In this document: one piece after another, positions 34,478 through 45,100 of the stretch
Position numbering within the stretch: position 1 is the first letter of the stretch
Layout: every line of letters starts with the position of its first letter
Assembly: GCF_002021565.1 (NCBI RefSeq)
Contig: NZ_MSZX01000012.1
Coordinates: 27-64,026, forward strand
From: Paenibacillus selenitireducens
GTDB lineage: Bacteria; Bacillota; Bacilli; Paenibacillales; Paenibacillaceae
Direction: 5' to 3'
DNA length: 64,000 nt
Made by a program: the position numbers and the translations under genes
Notes under the pieces: generated by a model
Database searches by the model: none
What the model was told of the DNA's origin: nothing
What the model saw: the letters and a program-made list of their open reading frames with translations, nothing else

Positions 34478-36787
34478 TTAGATGGCTTGCAATTGGCTAT
34501 TCAACGTGTATACACCGCCTGCTTCAGCGTCAAGCGATACCCTTTCATTCCCCAAACGAACCGTGATATTTCCTTTGGCATGCGCATAGATCGTTGTTTC
34601 TACCATTTGACCGTTCGCCCACGCCATATCTACTTCCGCATTCCCTCTTACCCGCAAACCTGTAACCGCTCCCGTGGACCATGCTTGAGGCAGGGCCGGC
34701 AGCAGATGTATTTCACCCGGACGACTCTGCAGCAGCATTTCCGCAATGGCGGCTGTACCGCCGAAATTCCCGTCAATGACGAAAATATTGGTCTCAGCCC
34801 CTGCGATTCCTGATTTGGAATAGGTCAATAAATTATCAAAGCATAATTCCCCAATTAAGTGAGAGATATGTTTGTATGCCTTCTCCCCGTCATGTAACCG
34901 GGCAAAATTTAGTCCAAAGAGCGCTGCTGTGAATTCAATATCCTCAAGCTCGTCCTGAACCATCCGATTCTCAAGGCTAACTCTGGCGGCGGCACTTAAT
35001 TCGGGTGTCCCATCCGGCGTCACCTGATGGCTTGGATACAAGGCTTGCATATGAGACAGGTGCCGATGCTCCGGCTGGGCCTCTTCATAGTCTTCCAACC
35101 ATTCTTGCAATTGTCCCTTCTTGCCAATCTGAAGCGGCGGCAATAGGGCGATCGCCTCTTTCAGCTTTTCTTGAAATTGAATGTCCGTATTCAACAATTC
35201 CGCCGATTTCAGACAGAAAGTATATAAATCTCGCACAAGCACTTGATCCAACGTGGTTCCCATAGATAATTGCTGGATGCCTTGGCTTCGATCGTTAGGA
35301 TAAAAATGGTTTTCCGGCGAATCCGATGGACCCGTGACCAACCACCCGTACTTCGGATGTACCGTCATGTAATCCAAGAAAAATGCGGCAGCTTCTTTCA
35401 GGATGGGATACGCTTGCTGCGCTAAAAACTCCCGATCCTGGCTGAATTCATAGTGCTCGATCAGATGCGTCGCAATCCATAGTCCACCGGTGACATTGAG
35501 TCCCCAAGACGTCTCCCAACCCGGCACCGTGAACCCCCATACATTGGAGAATACGTGCGCAACCCAGCCATCGCTTCCATAGAAATCCCGTGCTGTAGAA
35601 CGCCCGGCCCGCGAGAGATCCTCGATGTATCGCATCAACGGAAGATGGCTTTCCCCTAGATTCGTCACTTCGGTCGGGAAATAATTCATTTCCGTATTGA
35701 TATCGAGATGATAGTCGCAACTCCAACCCATACGGCAGGCTTCGCCATCATTCCATATGCCTTGCAAGTTCAGCGGCAGCGGAGAATCGGCCCGGGATCC
35801 AGCGATCGTCAAGTAGCGCCCGTATTGCAGGAATAAAGCGAATAGCTGGGGATCATCGATCTGCCCTTCCTTAAACAATCGAATGCGTTCATCTGTGGGC
35901 AGACCTTCTTGTGCCGAAGTGCCTAACTGTACGCTCACCCTGTCGAAGAGCTGGCGGTATTCCGCAATGTGATCGGCTCTAAGACGTGCATATCCTTTGG
36001 TTAGCGCAGACTCCACTTGAAGTTCGCATGCCTCCGTCCAATTGTCATCTCTTCGGTAGTCTGTATTCACCGCTAAGTAAATCCAAGCCTCATCTGCACC
36101 CGATACAACGAGCTGTCCCGCAACGCTTTCACGGGTTCCGCCGGAAGTTACCACTTTGACGAGACCCTGGCTCCATACACCACATGTTCCATCGCTATGG
36201 ACATGCTCCGTCGCCTGACTTCTAAATTTCAACGCATCTCCGTTCACCGACTCGACCAGGAAAGATTCCGTATGTCCTTGGATATCCATTGTGAAAGAAA
36301 CTGATCCCGGAGAATCTCCCCAAATTCGGGACGCGACGATACCGTCGGCATGCGTAGCGAATACCTCGCGCGTGAACATGGTACCATTCGCCTTATACGA
36401 TACTTGTGTTATCGCTTGATCGAGCCGCAATTCACGTACGAATTGTTCAGTCTCTCCTGCGGGGGCAAAATTGAACTTGATGTCGCATAGCGGCAAATTT
36501 GTTCCGAAATTCTGTTTCTCCGGCTGCAGCAGCTGCTTCGCGAGTTGATCCCCCGTCACATAATCTCCCGCAAAAAAATGCCTTCTCATCTCTTCAAGAT
36601 CAGCTTTTCCTTTTGACCCGCTTGCAATGACTTCGGATTTCCCCGACCAGTAGGTTACCTCCGTCATGTTCCATGTCTCTGCATCTGTCCCCCCATAAAT
36701 GACGGCGCCGATTCTTCCGTTGCCGACTGGAAGCCCTTGTGACCACTGAGTGGCGGGCTGCGTATACCATAACTTCAATTCGCTCAT
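34478..36787 (-). CDS. GH95 family glycoside hydrolase (alpha-L-fucosidase / alpha-L-galactosidase)
   Basis: A 769-residue cytoplasmic enzyme with full GH95 layout. The N-terminal beta domain begins LWYTQPATQW with GLPVGNGRIGAVIYGG, and the helical barrel has LPLNLQGIWND and CDYHLDINTEMNYFPTEVTN near 360-380; VTGPSDSPEN and AETNIFVIDGNFGGTAAIAE line the site; a C-terminal beta domain follows. GH95 enzymes invert and remove alpha-1,2-linked L-fucose or L-galactose. The motif here is Asp-Ile-Asn where the founding bifidobacterial enzyme has two asparagines. ACAGGAGG precedes the ATG. It follows the enolase-superfamily gene in the same direction (34 bp), implying use of the released sugar. Confidence 0.9.
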   Translation of the reverse strand: MSELKLWYTQPATQWSQGLPVGNGRIGAVIYGGTDAETWNMTEVTYWSGKSEVIASGSKGKADLEEMRRHFFAGDYVTGDQLAKQLLQPEKQNFGTNLPLCDIKFNFAPAGETEQFVRELRLDQAITQVSYKANGTMFTREVFATHADGIVASRIWGDSPGSVSFTMDIQGHTESFLVESVNGDALKFRSQATEHVHSDGTCGVWSQGLVKVVTSGGTRESVAGQLVVSGADEAWIYLAVNTDYRRDDNWTEACELQVESALTKGYARLRADHIAEYRQLFDRVSVQLGTSAQEGLPTDERIRLFKEGQIDDPQLFALFLQYGRYLTIAGSRADSPLPLNLQGIWNDGEACRMGWSCDYHLDINTEMNYFPTEVTNLGESHLPLMRYIEDLSRAGRSTARDFYGSDGWVAHVFSNVWGFTVPGWETSWGLNVTGGLWIATHLIEHYEFSQDREFLAQQAYPILKEAAAFFLDYMTVHPKYGWLVTGPSDSPENHFYPNDRSQGIQQLSMGTTLDQVLVRDLYTFCLKSAELLNTDIQFQEKLKEAIALLPPLQIGKKGQLQEWLEDYEEAQPEHRHLSHMQALYPSHQVTPDGTPELSAAARVSLENRMVQDELEDIEFTAALFGLNFARLHDGEKAYKHISHLIGELCFDNLLTYSKSGIAGAETNIFVIDGNFGGTAAIAEMLLQSRPGEIHLLPALPQAWSTGAVTGLRVRGNAEVDMAWANGQMVETTIYAHAKGNITVRLGNERVSLDAEAGGVYTLNSQLQAI

Positions 36788-36821
36788 CTTGTATCCTCCT
36801 GTTCATGTATGTGGAATGAAT

Positions 36822-37919
36822 TTATCTCACGCGATAGGCTTCAAAGCACGAAGGAATGATTTCGGTTGAAGCGCCTGGCATCTCCGGAAGGATGTAGAAT
36901 CCGTTCTTAACCGTTGCCGGTTCTACGAAAATATCCCGAATCCATGGAATATATTCCAACATAACCGCTCCCTGCGTTGCCGCAACTAAGTGCTGATGAA
37001 TCTGTCCCATATCGCCCACATGCGGACATACGGGAATATCATACGCAGCCGCTAGTCCTGCGACTTGAAGCCATTCGGTAATGCCGGCTACGCGCGTCAC
37101 GTCGACTTGGCAATACTCTACGGCGCCTTGACTGATGTAATCACGGAACGCGTATTTGGTGTACACATGTTCTCCTAGCGCAATAGGTACGTTCAAGGCA
37201 TCCGCTAATTTCTTATGTCCCAGAATGTCGTCGGGATTCAACGGCTCTTCCAACCAGAACAAGTCGAACTCCTCCAACTTCTTGCCCCACGTCATCGCCG
37301 TGTTGATATTCCATTGCTGATTAACGTCAATCATGAAGATCGTCTGATCTCCGATCGCCTTTCGAACGGCTCGTACGCGATCATAATCTTCGTGGGGATC
37401 GGCCTTCCCAACTTTAATCTTCACCCCTGTGAAGCCTTGTTCCACGATATCGGTAACATCCTTTAGCAGCCGTTCTTTGGACCAGTTCAACCAACCGCCG
37501 TTCGTATTATAAGCTTTTATTCCTTTCGACTTATGGCCACCGAGATATTTCCACAGCGGTTGGTTCGAGGCTTTGGCCATAATATCCCACAACGCGATAT
37601 CGACGGCAGCCAGTGCCATATGCGTGATACCCGCCCGGCCAATCCAATGCATTTTACCAAAGCGTAAGGTATCCCAAATTTCCTTGACCATAAAAGGATC
37701 TTTGCCGATCAGTTCAGGCCCATAATAACGGTCAATCGTATCCACGATCATATCGTCGCCATGTCCGCAGGTTCCGGTATACCCGTATCCCACGAAACCT
37801 TCATCTGTATGAATTTTCACCCCCGAAAGTCCCCAGTGGGTCGCAACATTGATCGCATCCGTAATCGGTGGGTTGATAGGTACATGAAGCACAAAGGTTT
37901 CAACTTTTGTAATTTTCAT
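36822..37919 (-). CDS. mandelate racemase/muconate lactonizing (enolase superfamily) sugar-acid dehydratase
   Basis: A 365-residue cytoplasmic enzyme. The N-terminal capping domain spans about 1-125 and the barrel follows. Barrel motifs are GVKIKVG (Lys-x-Lys, near 165), metal ligands in MIDVNQQW, LEEP and IALGEH, and the general-base His in CPHVGD near 295. This set marks the mandelate-racemase subgroup, which dehydrates or epimerises sugar acids. Next to GH95 and an SDR dehydrogenase, L-fuconate or L-galactonate dehydratase is the best guess; characterised L-fuconate dehydratases are longer (about 430), so identity is open. The operon order is GHL6/GH151-like, SDR, this gene, GH95. Confidence 0.85.
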   Translation of the reverse strand: MKITKVETFVLHVPINPPITDAINVATHWGLSGVKIHTDEGFVGYGYTGTCGHGDDMIVDTIDRYYGPELIGKDPFMVKEIWDTLRFGKMHWIGRAGITHMALAAVDIALWDIMAKASNQPLWKYLGGHKSKGIKAYNTNGGWLNWSKERLLKDVTDIVEQGFTGVKIKVGKADPHEDYDRVRAVRKAIGDQTIFMIDVNQQWNINTAMTWGKKLEEFDLFWLEEPLNPDDILGHKKLADALNVPIALGEHVYTKYAFRDYISQGAVEYCQVDVTRVAGITEWLQVAGLAAAYDIPVCPHVGDMGQIHQHLVAATQGAVMLEYIPWIRDIFVEPATVKNGFYILPEMPGASTEIIPSCFEAYRVR

Positions 37920-37944
37920 TTCGGAAGTCTCCTAAGATCGAATT

Positions 37945-38724
37945 TTAATAACCCAACGATGCGCCGCCCTCAACAGGCAGGGCAACCCCCGTAATAAATG
38001 AGGCCTGTTCCGACGCCAAAAATAATACAGCCTGCGCAATTTCTTCTGATGATGCGGGCCGTCCCAATGCATGCATGTCATTCAAGGCTTGCACGGTCGC
38101 CTTAGGGTCGGCTTGCTGCTGTGTCCAGGCCTCGAGCAACGGGGTCATCACCCCCGCAGGACATACACAATTTACGCGCACGCCATCAGAAGCGTAATCC
38201 AACGCGAGCGACTTGCTCATCGCAATGACCCCGCCTTTACTGGCTGCGTAGACCGGATTTTTCCTTTGACCCGTGATACCGTTCAGCGACGCCATATTCA
38301 CGATCGACCCGCGGGTTTGGCGTAAATGCGCGATGGCATACTTCACCGTCAGATAGACCCCTTTCAAATTGACCTGAATCAGGCGATCAAAGGCCGATTC
38401 CTCAATCTCCTCCAAATATTTGGGCAGAATAACTGCTGCATTATTGAACAGCACGTCGAGCCGACCGAATGCTTGCAATGTTTTGGCTATGAGATTCACT
38501 ACATCACCATCGCGAGACACATCTGTCTGAATCGCGATAGCACGTATCCCCCCGTCACTTCGTGGATACATTTCATTTAATTTCGTCGCTACTCGCTCCG
38601 CTTCAGCTTCATTCCAATCTGCAATGACAACTTGCGCGCCCTCTTCAGCGAACCTTTCCGCGCTAACTTCGCCGATCCCAGAACCACCGCCCGTGACAAT
38701 GACAACCTTATCTACAAACCGCAT
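37945..38724 (-). CDS. SDR family NAD(P)-dependent sugar (or sugar-acid) dehydrogenase
   Basis: A roughly 259-residue classical short-chain dehydrogenase. It has the nucleotide motif TGGGSGIG (about 12-19), NNAAV, catalytic Ser in VNMASLNG, and Tyr/Lys in YAASKGG. AAGGAGG before the ATG at 38724 sets the start, and this ATG lies inside the 3' end of the GHL6/GH151-like gene (13-nt overlap), showing translational coupling. In the fucose context it may be L-fucose 1-dehydrogenase or 2-keto-3-deoxy-L-fuconate dehydrogenase. Sequence alone cannot separate these. Confidence 0.87.
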   Translation of the reverse strand: MRFVDKVVIVTGGGSGIGEVSAERFAEEGAQVVIADWNEAEAERVATKLNEMYPRSDGGIRAIAIQTDVSRDGDVVNLIAKTLQAFGRLDVLFNNAAVILPKYLEEIEESAFDRLIQVNLKGVYLTVKYAIAHLRQTRGSIVNMASLNGITGQRKNPVYAASKGGVIAMSKSLALDYASDGVRVNCVCPAGVMTPLLEAWTQQQADPKATVQALNDMHALGRPASSEEIAQAVLFLASEQASFITGVALPVEGGASLGY

Positions 38725-40958
38725 GCGACTTCCTCCTTCGCATTCGATCCTTGGATGTGAACGATGGCATGCAGTTCTAGACATGGAATACGAACGTTCA
38801 CGTGTTCTCCGTCCCAATCCCATACGAGTTCCGTGCCTTCAGGCTGCAAGACGACTCGAGTGGGCATCGTGTCCATGCGCATACGGAATTCCAAGTCATA
38901 GATCGGAGGAATTTCCTCGTTGTGAATCACGTAACCGGGTCTTTTCTGAGCAAAATAATTCAAGAAATGGACGATTGTTTCGTGCCCTGCCTCCGTTGTC
39001 CGCTCAGTCATGTTCATCTCCACATGCAAGGGCTTGCGAACCTGGATTTTCCTCGCCGCCGCTGGGAGCATGATATCTAGGCAAGAAGTTAGCCACTCCC
39101 GAATGAGCCGGTGCCCTTCCAGATAATATAACGCGAATAAATCTCCGTTCAGATACATCGCTTGGCCTTTGCCATATGCGTGGAGCGTCACCGCTGATGC
39201 GGCAACCTTCGCCCCCGCCGGTGCGGCGCCAACCGTGGTGTAATGCCGCCAATCGGAGCGTTCTCTTGCTTCGCTGCGCCATACCGTGTCCACCGGTTCA
39301 AGCAAATCCGCGAGCGATTCGGCGTTGCCCATCGCGAGCTCCATCGCCGTTCCCCACGCCTGTAACCGGATTTGGCCATACTCCATATGTGCGGCCATGT
39401 TGGGATCTGCCCGCCAATAATGAAGCGGAGCAGGCAACACGCCTGTTCGCGACAACCCTAACAAGGTTGCGAATGGATCTGTCGCTCGACGTTCGCCTTG
39501 TTCGTTCCACAACCCCGAACGCCCTGTTACAATCAGCTGCCCGCCCGCTTCCACATATTGTTCAAGTGCCGTAATCGTTGCCTCTTCCAATAGGCACTGG
39601 TCCGGAATGATAACCAATGATTGGCGATCTATTTGATTGCGGAGCGTTTCTTCGTCATAAATGAGATGCTGAATACCTGCTTCCGTTAACCATAACGATG
39701 CCCCGTCGACCCGGTCGGTACGGTATTTCGGCAAAGCTCCCCAGTGCTTATCCCGCCCCCACTCCGCTCCGGCCGTAGGACCCAGCACGTTAGATGCAAG
39801 GCTAGCAAGAACCGCCACTTCGGGTACGGGCTGCGCGCCAAACGTAAATGCCTCCCGATCCTTCACGAACGAGTAGACTTGCTTAAGGTCTCGGTATACG
39901 GTCGGCTCTACCGTTCCATCCGGATAAGGTTGATCAGCGAAGAAACCGCGAGCTCCCACGGCAAGAATGGTGGCCATCTCCAACTTCCAGTCCGTGTGGG
40001 AACGTATCTGCCATTCGCCCCATCCATGAAACCGTTCATTCATGTAATCGAAAGGCAGTCCTGTCGTCGCCTGATACCTTCCCTCGCGGCTAAAGATCAT
40101 TTCATGATTCGCACCGAAATGAACCGGATCGCAGGATAACCAATCCAAGCCCAATTCCCGTGGCGTCAGCCATTTTACGAATTGACCTTGCTCTATCTTC
40201 GGCACGCCGTAAAAATATTTCCCTAAGTTGTTCTCAGCGACCAAGGTCTCGGGAGAGATTTCTTTGATCGTGCGGATCAAATCCTTCACGTAAGGAGCAA
40301 TTAATCCGCGCCGCCACAATCGCCACCGAATCCAATCCGGATGGTCCAGCTCGACTCCCGCTTCAGGCATCGGACCGGTTGGCAGTTCGCAGCCCATATC
40401 CTCCTTATATCGCTCATGACAGCTTTGGCAATAACAAGGATATTCCACCATCCAGCTGCCGGCATCGATCCAGATTCCGTCTGGCTCATGACGACGCACA
40501 GCTTCCTGCAACAATGGCAAAAAGTATTCCTTTAAATATCCCGTGGCGATGCATACATGAGATGCGTCATGCTGCAGCCAGGCGCCCCGCGGCATCGTCC
40601 CATCTTCATTGCGGCGCATCCATTCAGGGTGATTTTTATGCAAATGGATGGTTGTAAAAGCATTCAAATACAAAATGGTGCGAATCCCCGCTTCTTTCAA
40701 TGCACGAGACATAAGTCCGGTATAATCACTCTTCAGATTCGGATGTACCGGAGCAATCCGTGACGGATAGAAAGCGTGACCATAATGGTCGTAAGCAAAA
40801 AACTCTACCGCTTCAATGCCCGCTTCCTTAAACATGCCAGCTTGCTTGCGTGCTTCTTCTAGCGTAAATGCGCCCGCTACCCCCTCCATCCAAGCCGGTT
40901 GGTGATAATCCAAGTGCAATTTACGAAACGTGCGGCCAATCCAATTCCCCATGTCCAT
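38712..40958 (-). CDS. GHL6/GH151-like glycoside hydrolase, possible alpha-L-fucosidase
   Basis: A 748-residue cytoplasmic protein. The N-terminal TIM-barrel half resembles hypothetical glycosyl hydrolase 6 (EAGIEAVEFFAYDHYGHAFY, then DGIWIDAGSWMVEYPCYCQ with a Cys-x-Cys-x2-Cys cluster near 175-182). A middle region resembles the beta-galactosidase trimerisation/amidotransferase-like fold (LVIIPDQCLLEE, EAGGQLIVTGRSG), and a beta domain closes the protein. GHL6-type proteins include the GH151 alpha-L-fucosidases, one described from Paenibacillus. That assignment is from memory of motifs and needs a profile search. It heads the operon with SDR, dehydratase and GH95 genes and is divergent from an AraC regulator. 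Confidence 0.72.
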   Translation of the reverse strand: MDMGNWIGRTFRKLHLDYHQPAWMEGVAGAFTLEEARKQAGMFKEAGIEAVEFFAYDHYGHAFYPSRIAPVHPNLKSDYTGLMSRALKEAGIRTILYLNAFTTIHLHKNHPEWMRRNEDGTMPRGAWLQHDASHVCIATGYLKEYFLPLLQEAVRRHEPDGIWIDAGSWMVEYPCYCQSCHERYKEDMGCELPTGPMPEAGVELDHPDWIRWRLWRRGLIAPYVKDLIRTIKEISPETLVAENNLGKYFYGVPKIEQGQFVKWLTPRELGLDWLSCDPVHFGANHEMIFSREGRYQATTGLPFDYMNERFHGWGEWQIRSHTDWKLEMATILAVGARGFFADQPYPDGTVEPTVYRDLKQVYSFVKDREAFTFGAQPVPEVAVLASLASNVLGPTAGAEWGRDKHWGALPKYRTDRVDGASLWLTEAGIQHLIYDEETLRNQIDRQSLVIIPDQCLLEEATITALEQYVEAGGQLIVTGRSGLWNEQGERRATDPFATLLGLSRTGVLPAPLHYWRADPNMAAHMEYGQIRLQAWGTAMELAMGNAESLADLLEPVDTVWRSEARERSDWRHYTTVGAAPAGAKVAASAVTLHAYGKGQAMYLNGDLFALYYLEGHRLIREWLTSCLDIMLPAAARKIQVRKPLHVEMNMTERTTEAGHETIVHFLNYFAQKRPGYVIHNEEIPPIYDLEFRMRMDTMPTRVVLQPEGTELVWDWDGEHVNVRIPCLELHAIVHIQGSNAKEEVACGL

Positions 40959-41149
40959 TCTCCTTTGTGCTCCAATGATGCGTTGTCACGAAGTTATATT
41001 TTTATCCGCTATTCATGTAAGTTGTCTTTCACTTCATTTATCATGTATTGTATCATTGGTGATGGATATCGTATTTGACCAACCATCCATTCATTTGACG
41101 ATTCATCCGCTAAAAATTGCATCAATGAACATGGAAAGAAGGAGTTCAA

Positions 41150-42016
41150 TTGAAACTTTTATCTGAAATGACACCCTATGTTGGGGATTCCTTAACCTAC
41201 TTATATGACGGAAGCTCAAGCGAACGCCTCCGTACCTGCAATGTATATGCCTTTCATCTGTTCACCGATGGTCCTGGCGAGATGGAGGTTGATGGTAGAC
41301 GCTACCCGATTGACAAAAGAACGCTTGTATTCCTGCGTCCTGGTCAACCGCACGCCTTCCATATTTCTTCGCAGCATCCCTTGGCTTCGTACAATTTGTA
41401 CTGCGATCTATGGGAATCGGTACAGCCGTTGTCGGTTAACCGCTCCTTTGCTTTTGCTCCGGATCGATTCCAAGCCGACGCGCTGGCAACGGTGTTTTCT
41501 TGTGAAGAACTTGATGCTCTGCCATGTCTGTTCTCCCTGCAGCCCTATCCACTGCTTTATGATTTGTTCATCGTGATCGCGAATACCTTCAGCGAATCCC
41601 GCTTCTATCACCACGAGGCCGCGAACAGCCTGCTGTATGCCTGGATACTGAATTGGTACAATACGATCCATACGCACCAACCTACGGACTACCGCATCGT
41701 TCGGCTGCTTGCTCATTTGAATGAACATCCCGATCGAAAAGAGTCGGTAGAAACATGGTCGCAATTCTGCGGGCTCAAACGAACGTATTTCCATGAGCTT
41801 TTCCTAAGGGAAACGGGCCTTACCCCCAAGGCATACCATCATAAATTAAGAATGATTCGGGCGGCTCATCTCCTCGTGGAGAGTGATCTCAGCGTGACAG
41901 CTGTTGCAGATAAACTCGGATATCTATCCATACATCCTTTCACACGGCATTTCAGCACCTACTATGGTGTTAGTCCAAGTCAGTATCGTTTACATCCAAA
42001 AAGGGCTCAATTGTGA
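41150..42016 (+). CDS. AraC family transcriptional regulator with cupin sensor domain
   Basis: A 288-residue regulator. The N-terminal cupin-like ligand domain covers about 1-150 (GPGEMEVDGRRYPI, VFLRPGQPHAFHI) and the C-terminal AraC double helix-turn-helix is at 190-288 (HHKLRMIRAAHLLVES, ADKLGYLSIHPFTRHFSTYY). The TTG start at 41150 is supported by AAGGAG five bases before it. It is divergent from the GHL6/GH151-SDR-dehydratase-GH95 operon across 191 bp, so it probably senses a sugar and activates that operon. Confidence 0.9.
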   Translation: MKLLSEMTPYVGDSLTYLYDGSSSERLRTCNVYAFHLFTDGPGEMEVDGRRYPIDKRTLVFLRPGQPHAFHISSQHPLASYNLYCDLWESVQPLSVNRSFAFAPDRFQADALATVFSCEELDALPCLFSLQPYPLLYDLFIVIANTFSESRFYHHEAANSLLYAWILNWYNTIHTHQPTDYRIVRLLAHLNEHPDRKESVETWSQFCGLKRTYFHELFLRETGLTPKAYHHKLRMIRAAHLLVESDLSVTAVADKLGYLSIHPFTRHFSTYYGVSPSQYRLHPKRAQL

Positions 42017-42082
42017 GAAAAACCTCTACCCTCGGTCCATACGAAGATGAGCGACCGCGATTAGATGTAGGTTTTATCACCA

Positions 42083-42126
42083 AGAAGAAAGTCATTTTCG
42101 GATGACGAAAACTTATACTTTCTTCT
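42083..42126 (+). terminator. hairpin after the AraC regulator
   Basis: AGAAGAAAGT pairs perfectly with ACTTTCTTCT around a partly paired 24-base loop, 66 bp after the stop. No clear T run follows, so the role as terminator is uncertain. Confidence 0.4.
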
Positions 42127-42128
42127 GG

Positions 42129-42160
42129 TAAAAAAAGCGGCTCCGTTATTGCGGAGCCGC
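42129..42160 (-). terminator. intrinsic terminator of the secreted GH36-type gene
   Basis: On the minus strand GCGGCTCCG pairs with CGGAGCCGC around a six-base loop, followed by seven T. It begins 9 bp after the stop codon. Confidence 0.93.
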
Positions 42161-42168
42161 TTCTTCAG

Positions 42169-45100
42169 CTATTGGCGATCCCAAGAATCCGCCGTATACA
42201 GCGTAAATAACAGATCTCGCTGATCTTCGTTCACCCAAGTGCGGCCGCCGTCCAATGACAATCTGGCGAACCCATTGGCATAAGGATTTTGGTCGCTATA
42301 AGCGAACCCATAGTTATTATCTGTGCTGTCTGTATATTCCGATTTCGGAGATTTAAGGATCAGACCGTATTTCTTCGTCACATCCAGCCCTTTTAACTTC
42401 GGATAGATCGAATACGGAGATACGGATCCCGGGATGTTATACGGCGACAGCGAAGCCGAGAACAGCGTATCGACCGGATTATTGTCCTCATCTAAGGTCA
42501 CCAGATCGAAATAATACGCGTCTTTCGGTACCGCATTTTTATAGCTTTCATAGATGTAGATGTCTAATTTCGGAAGATCAGCGTGATTTAACGTAAATAC
42601 TTGCATACGCTGAGTGTTCGCCCGAATATCAGAATAGTAGGCGTAGTCGGCATGACTACTATCTTGATCAATCCGGCTGCCAACCGTGTCCTTCGTACGA
42701 TATGCTTCGATTTCATAGATGGACGGTATGCCGTAACTTGTCTTGATCATCAATCGAATTTTGGATGTCGTAAGGGTTGGGAAGGTAAACGTTCGGTTAT
42801 CACCGATCATGAATCCCTTCGTGATGTCCTTAAAGTTCGCGCCATCCCAATATTGCAGCGAATAAGTCGCAATTTTGAAATTCGGGTCTCTGAATTCTTT
42901 GATCACAACCTGATTGAGTTCCGTATTTTGCCCGAAATCCACTTCAACCCATTGATCGTTTAATTGCCCATCCGCCGCACTCCAGCGCGTTGCTGCATCT
43001 CCATCCGTGATACGCGCAGCCTCATAGCCAGAATCCGCCCAAGTTGACGAGGCTTGAACAGGTTTACCTAAAGCAAGATTCTTGGAGCCCTCCTCAGAAG
43101 CAGTGCCTTTTCCTTTTGCGATTCGAATGATCGCTGTCCCTTTGGCCGGCAGCTTATACGATAAGCTTCCTGTTGCCGTACCGAGAGAATTTTCGCTGTA
43201 TAGTTCAGTTAGGTTATATTTTTGGTTCGGTTTTAGGCCTATATCTTCAAGTTGAACGGTGAGCTCCTGCGCCTCCGTCGTCCAGTTCGAAAGCCCAACA
43301 ATACGGTTTCCTTCGGCATCCGAGGTGTAGATAACAGCAGGTGCATGCTCCTCTTGATGATAGAAATTGCTCATGCTCACCGGTTTCGCTGCATTGCCTT
43401 GCTTCACAAGCGCCAATAAGTCACGGTTCTCCACCCATTTCCATCGATCATCGGCGATAAACGGAAGATTATCCCCGAGGAGCCAATGGCCGCCGCCCAA
43501 CGCAACGGTCGTCGCCAGCAGCTTCGCGTCGCTCTGGCCGTATTTGTTCCAAAAGCCTTGAATCACGTATTCCGGAATATACATATCCGGATCGTTGTAG
43601 GCATATAAGGTTCCATTGGTCCACCAGGAAGCTGCGCTATTCATGGCTTGTCTCTCAATACCGGAGTAACTTGCCACGCCCAAAGAGGTGTCGCAGGCAG
43701 CTCTTCTACCATGGGCAAATGCAGCAGGCAACAACGGTGCAATAGATTCATTAATGTAAATCGGACGGTCTGCCGCTAGTACCGCATCACGAATAATCCC
43801 TAATCCAATACGGTAATTCTGCACGCCGTTCACCGTTGGGTCGTAGTGCTTGCCTTCATACATGCCCATATCGATAAAATCCAGCTTCAGATAGTCATAG
43901 CCCCATTGTATATAGTTATCAACGTTTCGCTTGACGACTTGTTGAGCTACGGGATGTGTCATGTCTAACGCATAGGTATTCAAATACGTCTTGATTAAAT
44001 TCCCTTGCTCATCGCGTAGGCAAATATCCCGATGCGTTAGGTTCGTCCCTTCCACAGGAAGGTCCAACCACCCCTCATATATCGTGAACGGTGTCAAATA
44101 TCCGCCAACCTTCAGCCCTTTGGTATGAACATAATCGGCGAACTTGGTCATCGCTTGCTCAAAGGCAATCCCACCCTCTGGCTGGAATCCCCCATCCAAA
44201 TTGAAGTACTGGTAACCAAGCGGCTTCAAATGCTCTGCCACATAATCGACCATCGGATACATGGCTTCTGCGGTTGCATAGCTATCATGAGAATAGAACG
44301 TGTTATACCCCATAGGCACCTCACCTTCCCACTTCATATGCGGTTCCCCCATGTTGTACACGCTGCCGTATTCCTCAAGGCCTTGCTGATAATCGTCATA
44401 ATAACCTAAGAAGAACTTGTCCGAAGTTACCGCTGTACCGTGCTGAGAGCCTCCCCAGTTATACATCGAGAAGGAACTGAGCGCACCATTTTTTGTTGTG
44501 GCCTCACCGAGCTTCTGACTGCTCTTCCATTGCTGGACGGTAGCGGCACCAGCTACGAAACCTTGCTTGCCCTCATTATCGAACATCGAGGCTACCCAAT
44601 GACTGATGCCATTGAACTTCTCCCACTTCAATTCCTCGCCGTGGAAGCGGTCTGCTCCATTCTGGCTTTTGCCAAATTGGTCCACGGGAGCTACGCCAAA
44701 GTCAAAATTATTCGTATACGGGGTCGTAAAAATGCGTTTGTCCGTACCTGCGCCAATGTCTAGATTATCTGCTGATACGGGCTCCAGGATTTCAATCGTT
44801 TGTCCGTTCTCGTCATGAACCTGCATATCCATAAGAACGTAAGAAACTTTCGGATACATATAAAAATTCACATCGAGTGTTGCTCCTGAGGCTAACGTGT
44901 TCACGATTGTAAGCCTCTTCCCCTTTTTCCCGTAGGGCTCATCCTTCAAGTCTTGCCACGAAGCTGTCCGTGTGACCGCATCCAGCGAACTTAAGCGTTG
45001 GTCACTTCCGGCTGCCTTCGCATCCGAGTGAAATTTTTGGATCAATGTCGTACCCGACCACGAGAAATCACCTGTTCCTGTCGAGAGATCATAGGTAATC

